Below the pieces are notes generated by a model. That model ran no database searches, was not told the DNA's origin, and saw only the letters and a list, made by a program, of their open reading frames with translations. Of a DNA stretch of 10,344 nt, positions 1 to 7,010 are shown one piece after another (the stretch's first letter is position 1; each line of letters begins with the position of its first letter). The stretch spans positions 1 through 10,344 of the forward strand of contig CAMLOZ010000073.1 of NCBI GenBank assembly GCA_946481625.1, read 5' to 3'. The stretch is from an uncultured Haloferula sp. (lineage in GTDB: Bacteria; Verrucomicrobiota; Verrucomicrobiae; Verrucomicrobiales; Akkermansiaceae). Made by a program: the position numbers and the translations under genes.

Positions 1-1301
1 TCCTCTTCGGACTGGAGAGCCTGATGAGGCGCAGCGGCCAAGGCCGTCATCTGGCGGCGACCGTGATCGAACTCGATGGGGCTCCCGATCTGGCGGCGAT
101 CCGGAAGGCCGCGGAGTTGTTAGGCCGGAAGTATCCGGTACTCCATGCACGGCTCGTTCGTGGAGCCGACTTCATCGCCCGCTGGCGACTCGACGAAGCG
201 AAGTCCGCCCCGGTTCCCGTGCGGACCTGGCGTTTGCAGGGTGTCGCGGGCGAAGGCGAAGAAATCGAATCGGTCCATGGCCTGGTGGCACGCTGCATCA
301 ACGGCCGCGACATCGACATTCGCTCGGCCGGTCCGAACCTCCACCTGCACGTGATCGCAAGGGGCACCGCGGGTTGGACACTGTTGCTGATCTGGAGCCA
401 CTCGCTGCACGACGCGGTGGGCATCGACAAGCTACTGCACGAAATCGCGAGCATCGCAGAGTTTCCGGGGGAGCACAACCCGCAGTCCGGCGGTTTGGAT
501 GACCCGCCTGCCGCGGGATCGATGGGCGGGCTCTACAAGCAGGCGGAGCCGATGATGCGCGAGATGCGGACCTTTCCCGCATGGGGCATCCGCTCGCTTC
601 ACCGCAAGGGGGTGACGCCGGGAGAGTGCCGTTTCTTCGTCCGGGCTTTCGATCCCGGGGAGACCGCCGCCGTGCGCGCGAAGATGGCGTCCACGGCGGG
701 CGAACTACTGCTGCTGCCGTACTTCGCCTGCTGCGCTTCCCGCGCCGTGCGTGCCGTGATCGCCGCCCGCCACCCGCAGGAACGCGTGGCCATCCTCCTC
801 TCGCTACCGGCACAACGGCAGGGCGATCCCTCGAAGCGCCCGCTGTTCCAGAACCACATGACGGTGTTCACGCTGCTGCTGACGCCGGACGAACTGGAAG
901 AACTGAAACCGGCGACCCGCGCGCTTTACAAGAAGTACGCGGACTTCATGCGCCGGAAACTTCCCGGTGCGATGGATGCTCTGATGCAGATGATGGAGCG
1001 CTGCCCGTCCCGCTTCTACAACCTGCCTGCCTTCCACTACCTGAAGGGGGAAGTCTGCTCCTTGTTCCATTCCCACACCGGGACCTTCGCCCCCGGCCTG
1101 GAGACCCTCTTCGGCAGCCGCCTGAAGAACGGCTATCATGTGCCCTCCGTCTGCTCCCCTCCCGGCATCGGAATCTTCTTCTCGGAGTATGACGGCCAGC
1201 TCACCATGACCGTCTCATGGAAGGACGGCTGCCTTTCGCCCTTGGAACTGGAATTGATGAAGCAAACCCTGAGCGAAGACCTGGGAGTTCCCGTGCCGTG
1301 A
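1..1301 (+). CDS. Condensation/acyltransferase-fold protein, 5' partial
   Basis: The reading frame is already open at the window's left edge: in-frame codons before the first ATG (position 24) encode LFGLESL, which continues smoothly into MRRSGQGRHL. The true start is therefore probably a short way upstream. The N-terminus has the layout of the CoA-dependent acyltransferase superfamily (NRPS condensation, WS/DGAT and PapA-type enzymes): a strand-forming hydrophobic stretch, then an RKYPVLHARL segment equivalent to the usual 'RHPxLR' region. The family active site HHxxxDG appears as SHSLHDA at 396-416. The second, catalytic His (codon 399-401) and the Asp are kept; the first His is Ser and the Gly is Ala. 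The family transfers acyl groups from a carrier protein or CoA to an alcohol or amine. No membrane segment is evident. The stop overlaps the next gene's GTG start, so the two are probably translated together. Substrate is unknown, and a non-catalytic relative remains possible. Confidence 0.72.
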   Translation, partial: LFGLESLMRRSGQGRHLAATVIELDGAPDLAAIRKAAELLGRKYPVLHARLVRGADFIARWRLDEAKSAPVPVRTWRLQGVAGEGEEIESVHGLVARCINGRDIDIRSAGPNLHLHVIARGTAGWTLLLIWSHSLHDAVGIDKLLHEIASIAEFPGEHNPQSGGLDDPPAAGSMGGLYKQAEPMMREMRTFPAWGIRSLHRKGVTPGECRFFVRAFDPGETAAVRAKMASTAGELLLLPYFACCASRAVRAVIAARHPQERVAILLSLPAQRQGDPSKRPLFQNHMTVFTLLLTPDELEELKPATRALYKKYADFMRRKLPGAMDALMQMMERCPSRFYNLPAFHYLKGEVCSLFHSHTGTFAPGLETLFGSRLKNGYHVPSVCSPPGIGIFFSEYDGQLTMTVSWKDGCLSPLELELMKQTLSEDLGVPVP

Positions 1302-2734
1302 ACCTGATCGAAGAAATCTCCCGCCGCCATGCCCCGGAGAAAGTCGCCGTCGTCAGTGGCGACCGCCGGGTAAGCTACGGCGACTTGTTCCGTCACGCGC
1401 GCGAAATCGCGGATCTGATAGATGATCATGGGATCGAGGGACGCATCGCGCGGATCGGGCTGCAATGTCCGAACGGGGTTTCCTACATCGTGCTCTCGAT
1501 GGGAATCCTGCTCGCGGGCGCTTGCCTGGTGCCGCTTGCGGAAGAGCTGACCGATACGGAGCGCGGCGAGATCGCCTCGACCACGGCGCTCGACCTGATT
1601 CTTGCGGCGGACGAACTGCCCTGGCACGGGAGCGGGGAGATCATCGCGGCGGCCGTGGCCGACGGCACGCCGTGGAAGCTTTATCGCGGTGATGGCAGCG
1701 CGCCGCAATTCCCTGAAGCAGGATTCCAGGCTCTCAATCCCGCGTTCATCCGCTTCAGTTCCGGCACGACGGGAACGAGCAAGGGCGTGGTGCTTTCGCA
1801 CGAAACCCTGCTCGCGCGCATCACGGCAGCCAATGCCGGACTCGCAATCGGGCCGGAAGACCGGGTGCTGTGGATGCTGCCGATGGCGCACCACTTCGCC
1901 GTCTCCATCGTCCTCTATCTCCATTTCGGGGCGACGACGGTGCTGGAGCATTCCCCTTTGCGCGAGGACATCCTGGCGACGGCGGAGCGCGAGGACGCCA
2001 CGGTGATCTACGGGTCGCCGTTCCACTTCGCGATGCTGTCGGGGGACAAGGGCGGGTTCAGGTGGCCATCCTTGCGCTTGGCGGTGGCCACGGCGGCGGC
2101 GCTGCCGGAGACGACGGCACGGGCTTTCGAGGAGCGGTTCGGGAAGCCCTTGCATCAAGGGCTGGGAATCATCGAGGTGGGGCTTTCGGTTCTCAATCTG
2201 GACTCGGCAGGCGCGAAACCGGAGTCGATCGGGAAACCGATGCCTGCCTATGAAGTGGCTTTGTTGGGCGATGACGGCTCGCCGGTCGCGGAAGGCGAGG
2301 CAGGCGAGTTCCACGTGCGCGGGCCGGGGCTTCTCGATGCCTACCTGGTGCCGTGGAATCCCTCGCCGCTCCAAGACGGTTGGTTCAACAGCGGTGATCT
2401 GGTGCGGCGTGACATGGACGGCGACCTGTTCCTGATGGGACGGAAGAAGTCCGTGATCAACGTCGCGGGGATGAAGGTGTTTCCGGAAGAGGTGGAGCGG
2501 GTTTTGAACGGGCATCCGGGCGTGAAGCGTAGCCGGGTGATCGGGCGGATTCATCCGCAGATGGGACAGGTGCCGGTGGCGGAGATCATCCCGGAAAATG
2601 CGGAGGATGTGCCGAAGGCGGTGGAATTGCAGCGGTTCTGCAAAGCGGTGCTGTCGGCCTACAAGGTGCCGATGCAGGTCAAGGTGGTGGAAGGCTTGCC
2701 AATGACCGCGTCGGGAAAGGTGAGGCGGGAGTAA
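1298..2734 (+). CDS. Class I adenylate-forming ligase (acyl-CoA/acyl-ACP synthetase-like)
   Basis: This 478-residue ANL-superfamily enzyme should activate a carboxylic acid as acyl-AMP and pass it to CoA or a carrier protein. Core motifs are intact: the phosphate-binding loop FSSGTTGTSKG (residues 153-163), the A4-like MLPMAHHF segment, the ATP-ribose-binding Asp in NSGDLV (D367), the hinge-region Arg in MGRKKS (R382), and the C-terminal catalytic Lys in TASGKVRRE (K474). The protein ends only four residues after that Lys, so the tail is short but complete. I chose the GTG at 1298 rather than an upstream ATG at 1217 because it overlaps the preceding stop as GTGA, has a GGGAG ribosome-binding site at 1283-1287, and places the first conserved residues (NLIEEISRRHAPEKVAV) at the normal N-terminus. 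Its neighbours, an acyltransferase-fold protein and a halogenase-like flavoenzyme, suggest a specialised acid substrate, which the sequence does not identify. Confidence 0.92.
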   Translation: MNLIEEISRRHAPEKVAVVSGDRRVSYGDLFRHAREIADLIDDHGIEGRIARIGLQCPNGVSYIVLSMGILLAGACLVPLAEELTDTERGEIASTTALDLILAADELPWHGSGEIIAAAVADGTPWKLYRGDGSAPQFPEAGFQALNPAFIRFSSGTTGTSKGVVLSHETLLARITAANAGLAIGPEDRVLWMLPMAHHFAVSIVLYLHFGATTVLEHSPLREDILATAEREDATVIYGSPFHFAMLSGDKGGFRWPSLRLAVATAAALPETTARAFEERFGKPLHQGLGIIEVGLSVLNLDSAGAKPESIGKPMPAYEVALLGDDGSPVAEGEAGEFHVRGPGLLDAYLVPWNPSPLQDGWFNSGDLVRRDMDGDLFLMGRKKSVINVAGMKVFPEEVERVLNGHPGVKRSRVIGRIHPQMGQVPVAEIIPENAEDVPKAVELQRFCKAVLSAYKVPMQVKVVEGLPMTASGKVRRE

Positions 2735-2748
2735 CCCGGGGGAAGCAG

Positions 2749-2790
2749 GAACCGTCCCTTTTCGGACGCGAAGGATAGCCCAGACGGTTC
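2749..2790 (+). terminator. Inverted repeat between ligase and flavoenzyme genes, possible terminator
   Basis: GAACCGTC (2749-2756) is matched exactly by GACGGTTC (2783-2790), giving an 8-bp stem. The loop contains a smaller hairpin, TTCG-GACG-CGAA (2761-2772). TTTAG follows the outer stem, but this is a poor U tract. The element begins 15 bases after the ligase stop and ends 68 bases before the flavoenzyme start. It could end or attenuate the upstream operon, or stabilise an mRNA end. A protein-binding operator is the alternative. Confidence 0.35.
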
Positions 2791-2858
2791 TTTAGGTGAA
2801 CGGGCGGTTTTTCGGCTTCGCAGGTTGCGGGGCAGCGAGACATAAAGCGTCCGACGAC

Positions 2859-4157
2859 ATGACTGCACCGGATCTCGCCATCATCGGGGCCGGCCCGGCC
2901 GGGGCCACATTGGGATCGTTGCTGGCGCAGCGGGGGTTCAAGGTGCTGGTGTTCGATGATGCCAAGCGCCCCGAGCTTCTGGTCGGCGAGTCGCTCGTAC
3001 CGGCGACCGTACCGGTGATGCGCCGTCTCGGGATCGAGGACCGCGTGGCTGCCTATTCGCAGCACAAGCCCGGGGTGAGTTTCCTGCACCGGAACGGAAG
3101 CCGGATCGATTTCAATTTCGGCCCGATCGCGAAGAGTCTGCCGACCTATGCCTATAACATCCCGAGACCGCAGTTCGACAACACGCTGCGGGAGCGCGCG
3201 GAAGAACTGGGCGTGCGCTTCGTCACCCAGCGCGCCACAGTCGAGAAGGGCAGCGGCGAGAGGGAGATCCAGCTCAGCGGCGGGACGCTCGCCGAAGCGG
3301 GGTTGAACGAACACCCGCGGTTCTTGATCGACGCGACGGGACGCGCGCGGCTTTTCGCCCGCACCTTGGGCATCGGCGCGAAGAGCGGCGAGCGGAGCGA
3401 TGTCGCCTACTTCGCGCACTTCGAGAATTTCGACCACGATTTCCCGCCGGCGGGGCAGGTGGTCATCAGCATCCTGGAACACGGCTGGAGCTGGCGCATT
3501 CCCCTGCCCGGCCGTTTGTCGGTGGGTATCGTGGTCCACAAGGACGCCGCGAAGAACTGGGGAAACAGCGCCGAGGAACGTCTCGACCATGCGTTACGCC
3601 ATGAACCGTTACTCAAGGAGCATGCGAAGAACGCACGGCGCGTGACGCCGGTGATGACTTACACGAACTACCAGCTCGTCTCGGACCGCGGCCACGGCCC
3701 CGGGTGGGCGGCGTGCGGAGACTCCTTCGGCTTTGTGGATCCCATGCTTTCGCCGGGGCTTTTCATGGCGCTGGAATCGGCACGCTTGTTCGAAGAGCAT
3801 GTCTTCTCGAAAGGCCCCGCTGTGATCAATCGCCCCGGGGAAATGCAGGCGGGCTTCGCGGCGGCGGAGGCCGAGCTTCATGATTGGCACGAGAGTTGGC
3901 GGGAGCTCATCCAGCATTTCTACGATGGCGGGATCTTTTCGCTGTACGAGACGGGGACGAAGTTTTCCGCCAAGTTCAAGGGCTGGCCGGGGATCGGATT
4001 CATGGAAAGCCACATGACGAAGCACATCGCGTCGATGGCTTCGGGGGCCTTCACGCGCCGCAAGTACAGCCGGGGCCTGGTGAGGTTCATGCGGCAATAC
4101 ATGATGCACGACTGCCGCCCGCCGGAAGACTATGCGGTGCTTCCCGCGAAGGGTTGA
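2859..4157 (+). CDS. Flavin-dependent halogenase-like FAD monooxygenase
   Basis: A 432-residue flavoprotein of the tryptophan-halogenase/geranylgeranyl-reductase-like group. It opens with a Rossmann FAD-binding motif GAGPAG (residues 10-15). GESLVPATVP (43-52) and a lysine in HKPGVSF (K70) follow, at about the place of the catalytic Lys of flavin-dependent halogenases. The halogenase signature WxWxIP is present as WSWRIP (210-215). The second FAD contact region reads ACGDSFGFVDPMLSPGL (285-301), and DATGR lies at 159-163. Family members use FADH2 and O2 to chlorinate, brominate or hydroxylate an aromatic or carrier-bound substrate; a separate flavin reductase would be needed and none is in the window. 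I chose the ATG at 2859 over one at 2796 because the Rossmann strand then starts at the usual place; the 21 extra residues do not resemble the family. No clear Shine-Dalgarno precedes it. The same strand and proximity link it to the ligase and acyltransferase genes, with a possible terminator between. Halogenase versus hydroxylase or reductase is not settled. Confidence 0.85.
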   Translation: MTAPDLAIIGAGPAGATLGSLLAQRGFKVLVFDDAKRPELLVGESLVPATVPVMRRLGIEDRVAAYSQHKPGVSFLHRNGSRIDFNFGPIAKSLPTYAYNIPRPQFDNTLRERAEELGVRFVTQRATVEKGSGEREIQLSGGTLAEAGLNEHPRFLIDATGRARLFARTLGIGAKSGERSDVAYFAHFENFDHDFPPAGQVVISILEHGWSWRIPLPGRLSVGIVVHKDAAKNWGNSAEERLDHALRHEPLLKEHAKNARRVTPVMTYTNYQLVSDRGHGPGWAACGDSFGFVDPMLSPGLFMALESARLFEEHVFSKGPAVINRPGEMQAGFAAAEAELHDWHESWRELIQHFYDGGIFSLYETGTKFSAKFKGWPGIGFMESHMTKHIASMASGAFTRRKYSRGLVRFMRQYMMHDCRPPEDYAVLPAKG

Positions 4158-4163
4158 GGCCCG

Positions 4164-4961
4164 TTACGGTTTCAGTTCCTTACGAAGGGGGCCGGGGCGG
4201 TTCGTGGTGATGTGGTTCACGCCGAAGCCGATCATCTTCCTGGCGAGGACGACGTCATCCACGGTCCATGAAGTGAGGAGAAGGCCCTTCGACTTCAGGG
4301 TGGCGAGCCATGGCCCCTCGACGGGGGAAGCCGCCTTGAACTGGAGGCCCTGCGAGCCACAGGCGGCGAGCTGCTTTTCATAGCCGTCGCGCTTCGCGGG
4401 ATCCGCGAACTCCTTCAGGTCGCAGATCCAGTGGGCCTGGTAGGCCGGAAGCTCCTTGCGCGAGGCGGCGATCACGTCGGCGTTGAAGGAAATGATCGTC
4501 ACGCGGGCGGGATCCGCATCCTTTTCCGCGAGGACTTTCTTGATCGGCCCCACGATCTCCGGACCGCATTTGACCTCGAGGAAGAAGCGCTTTCCCGCCG
4601 GGATGGTATCGAGGACATCCGCGAGACGGGGCATGGCTTCACCCTTGTAAGCCGGGGATTTCCAAGCGCCGACATCGAGCTTCGAGAGTTCCTTCCACGG
4701 CGTTTCGGCAACGACCCGCTTGGTACCTGCCACTCTTTCCGTATCGAAGTCGTGGATGCACACCACCTCGCCATCAGAACTCAGGTGGAAATCGCCCTCG
4801 ATGCCGTCCGCGCCCTCTTCCCATGCCAGCTTGAAGGCGGCGAGGGTGTTCTCCGGCGCGGCATGCGAGGCCCCGCGATGGGCGACGAGAAGCGGGATAT
4901 CGGCGGCGGAAGCCATGGCGGTGAGGATTGCCGCAAATGCGGTGGCAGACAGCATTTTCAT
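4164..4961 (-). CDS. Secreted glycerophosphodiester phosphodiesterase
   Basis: This 265-residue protein hydrolyses glycerophosphodiesters to glycerol-3-phosphate and an alcohol. It starts with a signal peptide: MKMLS, a hydrophobic Ala/Leu-rich core and an ASA cleavage site near residue 19, so it should act in the periplasm or outside the cell. The GDPD TIM-barrel motifs are complete: HRG (28-30), ENT (37-39), the metal-binding EGDFHLSSDGE block with E55 and D57, catalytic His in IHD (H70), the second metal-site Glu in FLEVK (E129), and the C-terminal SWTVDD and ITTNRPG segments. The frame could open one codon earlier at a TTG; the ATG at 4961 is the better start. It lies 60 bases downstream of the rhomboid gene on the same strand with no obvious terminator between, so the two may be co-transcribed. 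Its stop faces the flavoenzyme stop across only 6 bases. The substrate head group cannot be read from the sequence. Confidence 0.93.
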   Translation of the reverse strand: MKMLSATAFAAILTAMASAADIPLLVAHRGASHAAPENTLAAFKLAWEEGADGIEGDFHLSSDGEVVCIHDFDTERVAGTKRVVAETPWKELSKLDVGAWKSPAYKGEAMPRLADVLDTIPAGKRFFLEVKCGPEIVGPIKKVLAEKDADPARVTIISFNADVIAASRKELPAYQAHWICDLKEFADPAKRDGYEKQLAACGSQGLQFKAASPVEGPWLATLKSKGLLLTSWTVDDVVLARKMIGFGVNHITTNRPGPLRKELKP

Positions 4962-5021
4962 CAAGCACTGAAACGCGCAGGACCGGACCGGGCTATCGAG
5001 AGGCCCCGTGTGACGCTATCT

Positions 5022-6200
5022 TCACAGCATTTTGAGACAGGTCATGATCGCCGCGCACACCAGCAACCCGATCGCGCCGCCTCCCAAAACGAGGTCCACC
5101 ATGGTCGTGCGGGGACGATGCGGGGATACCGACTTGGGAAAGACGAGAGCCGCGTAGATCATCCCTGCCACCAAACCACCGGCATGGGCGGCATTGTCGA
5201 TGAAATGGCTGAACACCACCCCGATCCCGGCTGTTAGTACCACCCCCACGACAAGACGCTTGCGGGCGCTTTCCGGGACCAAGCGGCGGTGGAGGGATTC
5301 GAAGACGAGGAGGAATCCCAGCAGCCCCATCAGCCCCCCGGAGGCCCCGATCGAGGGACTGGTCGTGAATCTCGCCGATGCTTCCCCGCCGATCCATGCG
5401 GAGATCAGGAAGGACAGCGCGAGGTGGGGCCAGCGTGCGAAGACCTCCACGCGCTTGCCCAAGTAGGCCAAAGCGGAGGCGTTCATGAGCCAATGGACCC
5501 AGTGGCCATGGAGGAAGGGCGCGGTGAAGAGCCGCCACCACTCGGTGGCATGGCCGTCGAACTTGGTGAGCCCCGCCATGGCGATCGTGACGCCGAAGGC
5601 CCGGGGGTCGCGGATTTCAACATACGCCTGCACGAGCCCGACAAAGGCCAGCAAGCCGAGCAGCAAGCGGGTCGAGGGAGCCTTCTGGATCGACAGCCAG
5701 GCCTCGAAGCGCAGCACCCTGCCGTCTTCCACCATCTGCTCGGGAGCCCAACGGCTCGCCCGCTCAAGGCGCTTCCTGCCCCGGTACCAAGGCAGGAATC
5801 CGAGAATCAGGAACAGAAGCAGCGCCAACCCGACGGTGCCGCTGGCAAGCATCCGCTCCCGCGCGGCCAGGTGGTAGGCCGCCAAGACCCCCAGGACGGC
5901 GGAGAAGACCAGCATCTGCCGCTTTCCCTCGCTGATGTCCCAGCGGGCCCAGCGGATGCGCGCCTCCCGCATGGCGGGGAAGAGTTCGGCGACCTCCTCG
6001 GGCAGCACGTAACCCTTCGCGGCAGGCGTCCAGACGAGATCCACCCTCGCCCCGGCATCGTTGACGATCGCTTCGGAGAGCTCTTCGAAGCCGGCGCAGG
6101 ACACCTTGCGGCCGCGGCGGTCCACCCAGCCCCAGCCGGGTCCCGCTTCGGGAAATGCATCGTCACGCTCCCAGACGGGAAGCTCGGCGTCGGGAGTCAT
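5022..6200 (-). CDS. Rhomboid-family intramembrane serine protease with N-terminal extension
   Basis: A 392-residue membrane protease. The C-terminal half is a typical rhomboid domain: EWWRLFTAPFLHGHWVHWLMN (220-240), with His236 and Asn240 equivalent to the oxyanion-site pair, then GASGG with nucleophile Ser287 (about 285-289), and the catalytic His in DNAAHAGG (His339). The Ser-His dyad is intact, so it should be active. Roughly ten hydrophobic segments are seen. The first 90 residues are soluble and Trp/Arg-rich; two extra membrane helices follow (about 97-112 and 119-137) and a cytoplasmic-looking linker (139-176) before the core. A terminal helix (about 368-388) follows the core. The frame opens at a TTG five codons earlier, but the ATG at 6200 is preferred. 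No Shine-Dalgarno is visible. It lies downstream of secG, separated from it by a terminator-like hairpin, and upstream of the phosphodiesterase gene. Substrates are unknown. Confidence 0.93.
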   Translation of the reverse strand: MTPDAELPVWERDDAFPEAGPGWGWVDRRGRKVSCAGFEELSEAIVNDAGARVDLVWTPAAKGYVLPEEVAELFPAMREARIRWARWDISEGKRQMLVFSAVLGVLAAYHLAARERMLASGTVGLALLLFLILGFLPWYRGRKRLERASRWAPEQMVEDGRVLRFEAWLSIQKAPSTRLLLGLLAFVGLVQAYVEIRDPRAFGVTIAMAGLTKFDGHATEWWRLFTAPFLHGHWVHWLMNASALAYLGKRVEVFARWPHLALSFLISAWIGGEASARFTTSPSIGASGGLMGLLGFLLVFESLHRRLVPESARKRLVVGVVLTAGIGVVFSHFIDNAAHAGGLVAGMIYAALVFPKSVSPHRPRTTMVDLVLGGGAIGLLVCAAIMTCLKML

Positions 6201-6209
6201 GCTACGAGA

Positions 6210-6238
6210 AATCAAGCGGGCGGCATGCCGATGTCCAA
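6210..6238 (-). promoter_or_regulatory. Weak sigma70-like promoter candidate for the rhomboid gene
   Basis: On the minus strand TTGGAC (6233-6238) is followed after 17 bases by TTGATT (6210-6215), 9 bases before the rhomboid ATG. The -35 is a fair match and the -10 is poor (3 of 6). It is supported mainly by its place after the secG terminator and by having the same -10 to ATG distance as the stronger secG promoter. Confidence 0.25.
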
Positions 6239-6269
6239 GGGAGAATGTCAGTCAGTTGCCGCAAGTAGC

Positions 6270-6310
6270 GGACAAAACAAGGGCGCGGGGCGATGAACAC
6301 CACGCGCCTT
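6270..6310 (-). terminator. Rho-independent-like terminator of secG
   Basis: Read on the minus strand just after the secG stop, GGCGCG (6303-6308) pairs with CGCGCC (6282-6287). Inside it, after one mismatch, GGTG pairs with CGCC around a TTCAT loop. The stem is followed at once by CTTGTTTTG, a T-rich run. The hairpin begins about 30 bases after the stop codon and would separate secG from the rhomboid gene. Confidence 0.65.
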
Positions 6311-6337
6311 GAAAGTCGGGTCGGATCCGCCCGGGGT

Positions 6338-6862
6338 TCAGGGTTCTTCGGTCTTCTCCGGTTCCGCAGGCTTGTCGCCTTCCGCCGGCGGAGCCGGGGT
6401 GGTTTCCGGGGCCTTCTCTTCTTCGGCCGGCGGGGTGACAGGAGCGGGGGTTTCCGGGGCCGGGGCGGAAGTTTCAACCGGAGCGGGTGCCTCGGCCGGA
6501 GGCGTCACCGCTTCCGGAGCAATCGGCGTTTCAGCCGGAGCGATTGAGACGGGTGGAGCCGGCGGCGGCACCTCCGCCACGAAGGACTTGGTCAGGGAGT
6601 TCCGCTTCGTGATCAGCACCGCCAGCGTGAGCGTGAGGATGAAGAACAGGGTGGAAAGATAGACCGTGGCCTTCTGCAGGACGTTTGTGGTGCGGGCACC
6701 GAAGAGCTGGTCGGTGGCACCCGAACCGAATGCCGCGCCGAGGCCTTCGTTCTTCGGCCGCTGCATGAGGATGATCATGCTCATCAGCAGGCAGACGAGG
6801 ACGAAAACCACCAGGAGCAGGTCGATGGTGATGCTGAGCCCGGTAATGGCGAGGCAAGTCAT
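6338..6862 (-). CDS. secG: Preprotein translocase subunit SecG with long Pro/Ala/Glu-rich tail
   Basis: SecG is the small accessory subunit of the SecYEG channel in the inner membrane. This 174-residue protein has the expected two helices (about 12-33 and 65-84). The signature loop between them reads LMQRPKNEGLGAAFGSGATDQLFGAR (32-57), matching the family pattern of a KxxGLGxxFG segment and an LFG element, followed by TNVLQKATVYLSTLFF. Typical SecG proteins are about 75-110 residues. Here residues 97-174 form an extra tail made almost only of Pro, Ala, Glu and Thr, acidic towards the end, probably disordered. The frame is open another 49 codons upstream, but those residues run through the promoter and do not resemble SecG, so the ATG at 6862 is chosen. 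No Shine-Dalgarno is present, and the -10 box lies only 9 bases upstream. It is divergent from ruvA. Confidence 0.94.
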   Translation of the reverse strand: MTCLAITGLSITIDLLLVVFVLVCLLMSMIILMQRPKNEGLGAAFGSGATDQLFGARTTNVLQKATVYLSTLFFILTLTLAVLITKRNSLTKSFVAEVPPPAPPVSIAPAETPIAPEAVTPPAEAPAPVETSAPAPETPAPVTPPAEEEKAPETTPAPPAEGDKPAEPEKTEEP

Positions 6863-6871
6863 GGGGGCGGG

Positions 6872-6899
6872 ACTATATGGCCCGCCGATGCCATGTAAA
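6872..6899 (-). promoter_or_regulatory. Sigma70-type promoter of secG, close to the start codon
   Basis: On the minus strand TTTACA (6894-6899) and TATAGT (6872-6877) are each 5 of 6 matches to the -35 and -10 consensus, separated by 16 bases. Only 9 bases lie between the -10 box and the secG ATG, so transcription should start at or within a few bases of the start codon. This would explain the missing ribosome-binding site. Confidence 0.7.
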
Positions 6900-7010
6900 G
6901 AGGGGTTTTCGCGGCGGAAAAGGGGGAGGATTCCGGAGTTCCCGGCCCGTTTCCGGATGACGGAACTTCTCCCTTGGCAGTTGGCAAGCCCGGTCCAAGC
7001 TGGCCGCACG

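Noticed and set aside
1136..2554. A 472-codon minus-strand open frame opposite the ligase gene
   Set aside because: It is antisense to an enzyme with all ANL motifs, and its Arg/His/Gln-rich product has no recognisable motif.
2679..3590. A 303-codon minus-strand open frame opposite the flavoenzyme gene
   Set aside because: It overlaps the FAD-binding region in antisense, has no family features, and no start signal is evident.
4431..6296. Plus-strand open frames opposite the phosphodiesterase and rhomboid genes
   Set aside because: Both opposite-strand genes have intact catalytic motifs; these frames give composition-biased products.
6338..6600. The GC-rich repetitive stretch as a possible CRISPR or tandem-repeat array
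   Set aside because: The repetition comes from Pro/Ala/Glu codons of the SecG tail; there are no regular repeats with unique spacers.
6974..6986. Tandem TTGGCA hexamers upstream of ruvA as -35 boxes
   Set aside because: No acceptable -10 box is found 15-19 bases downstream of either, so I do not call a ruvA promoter.
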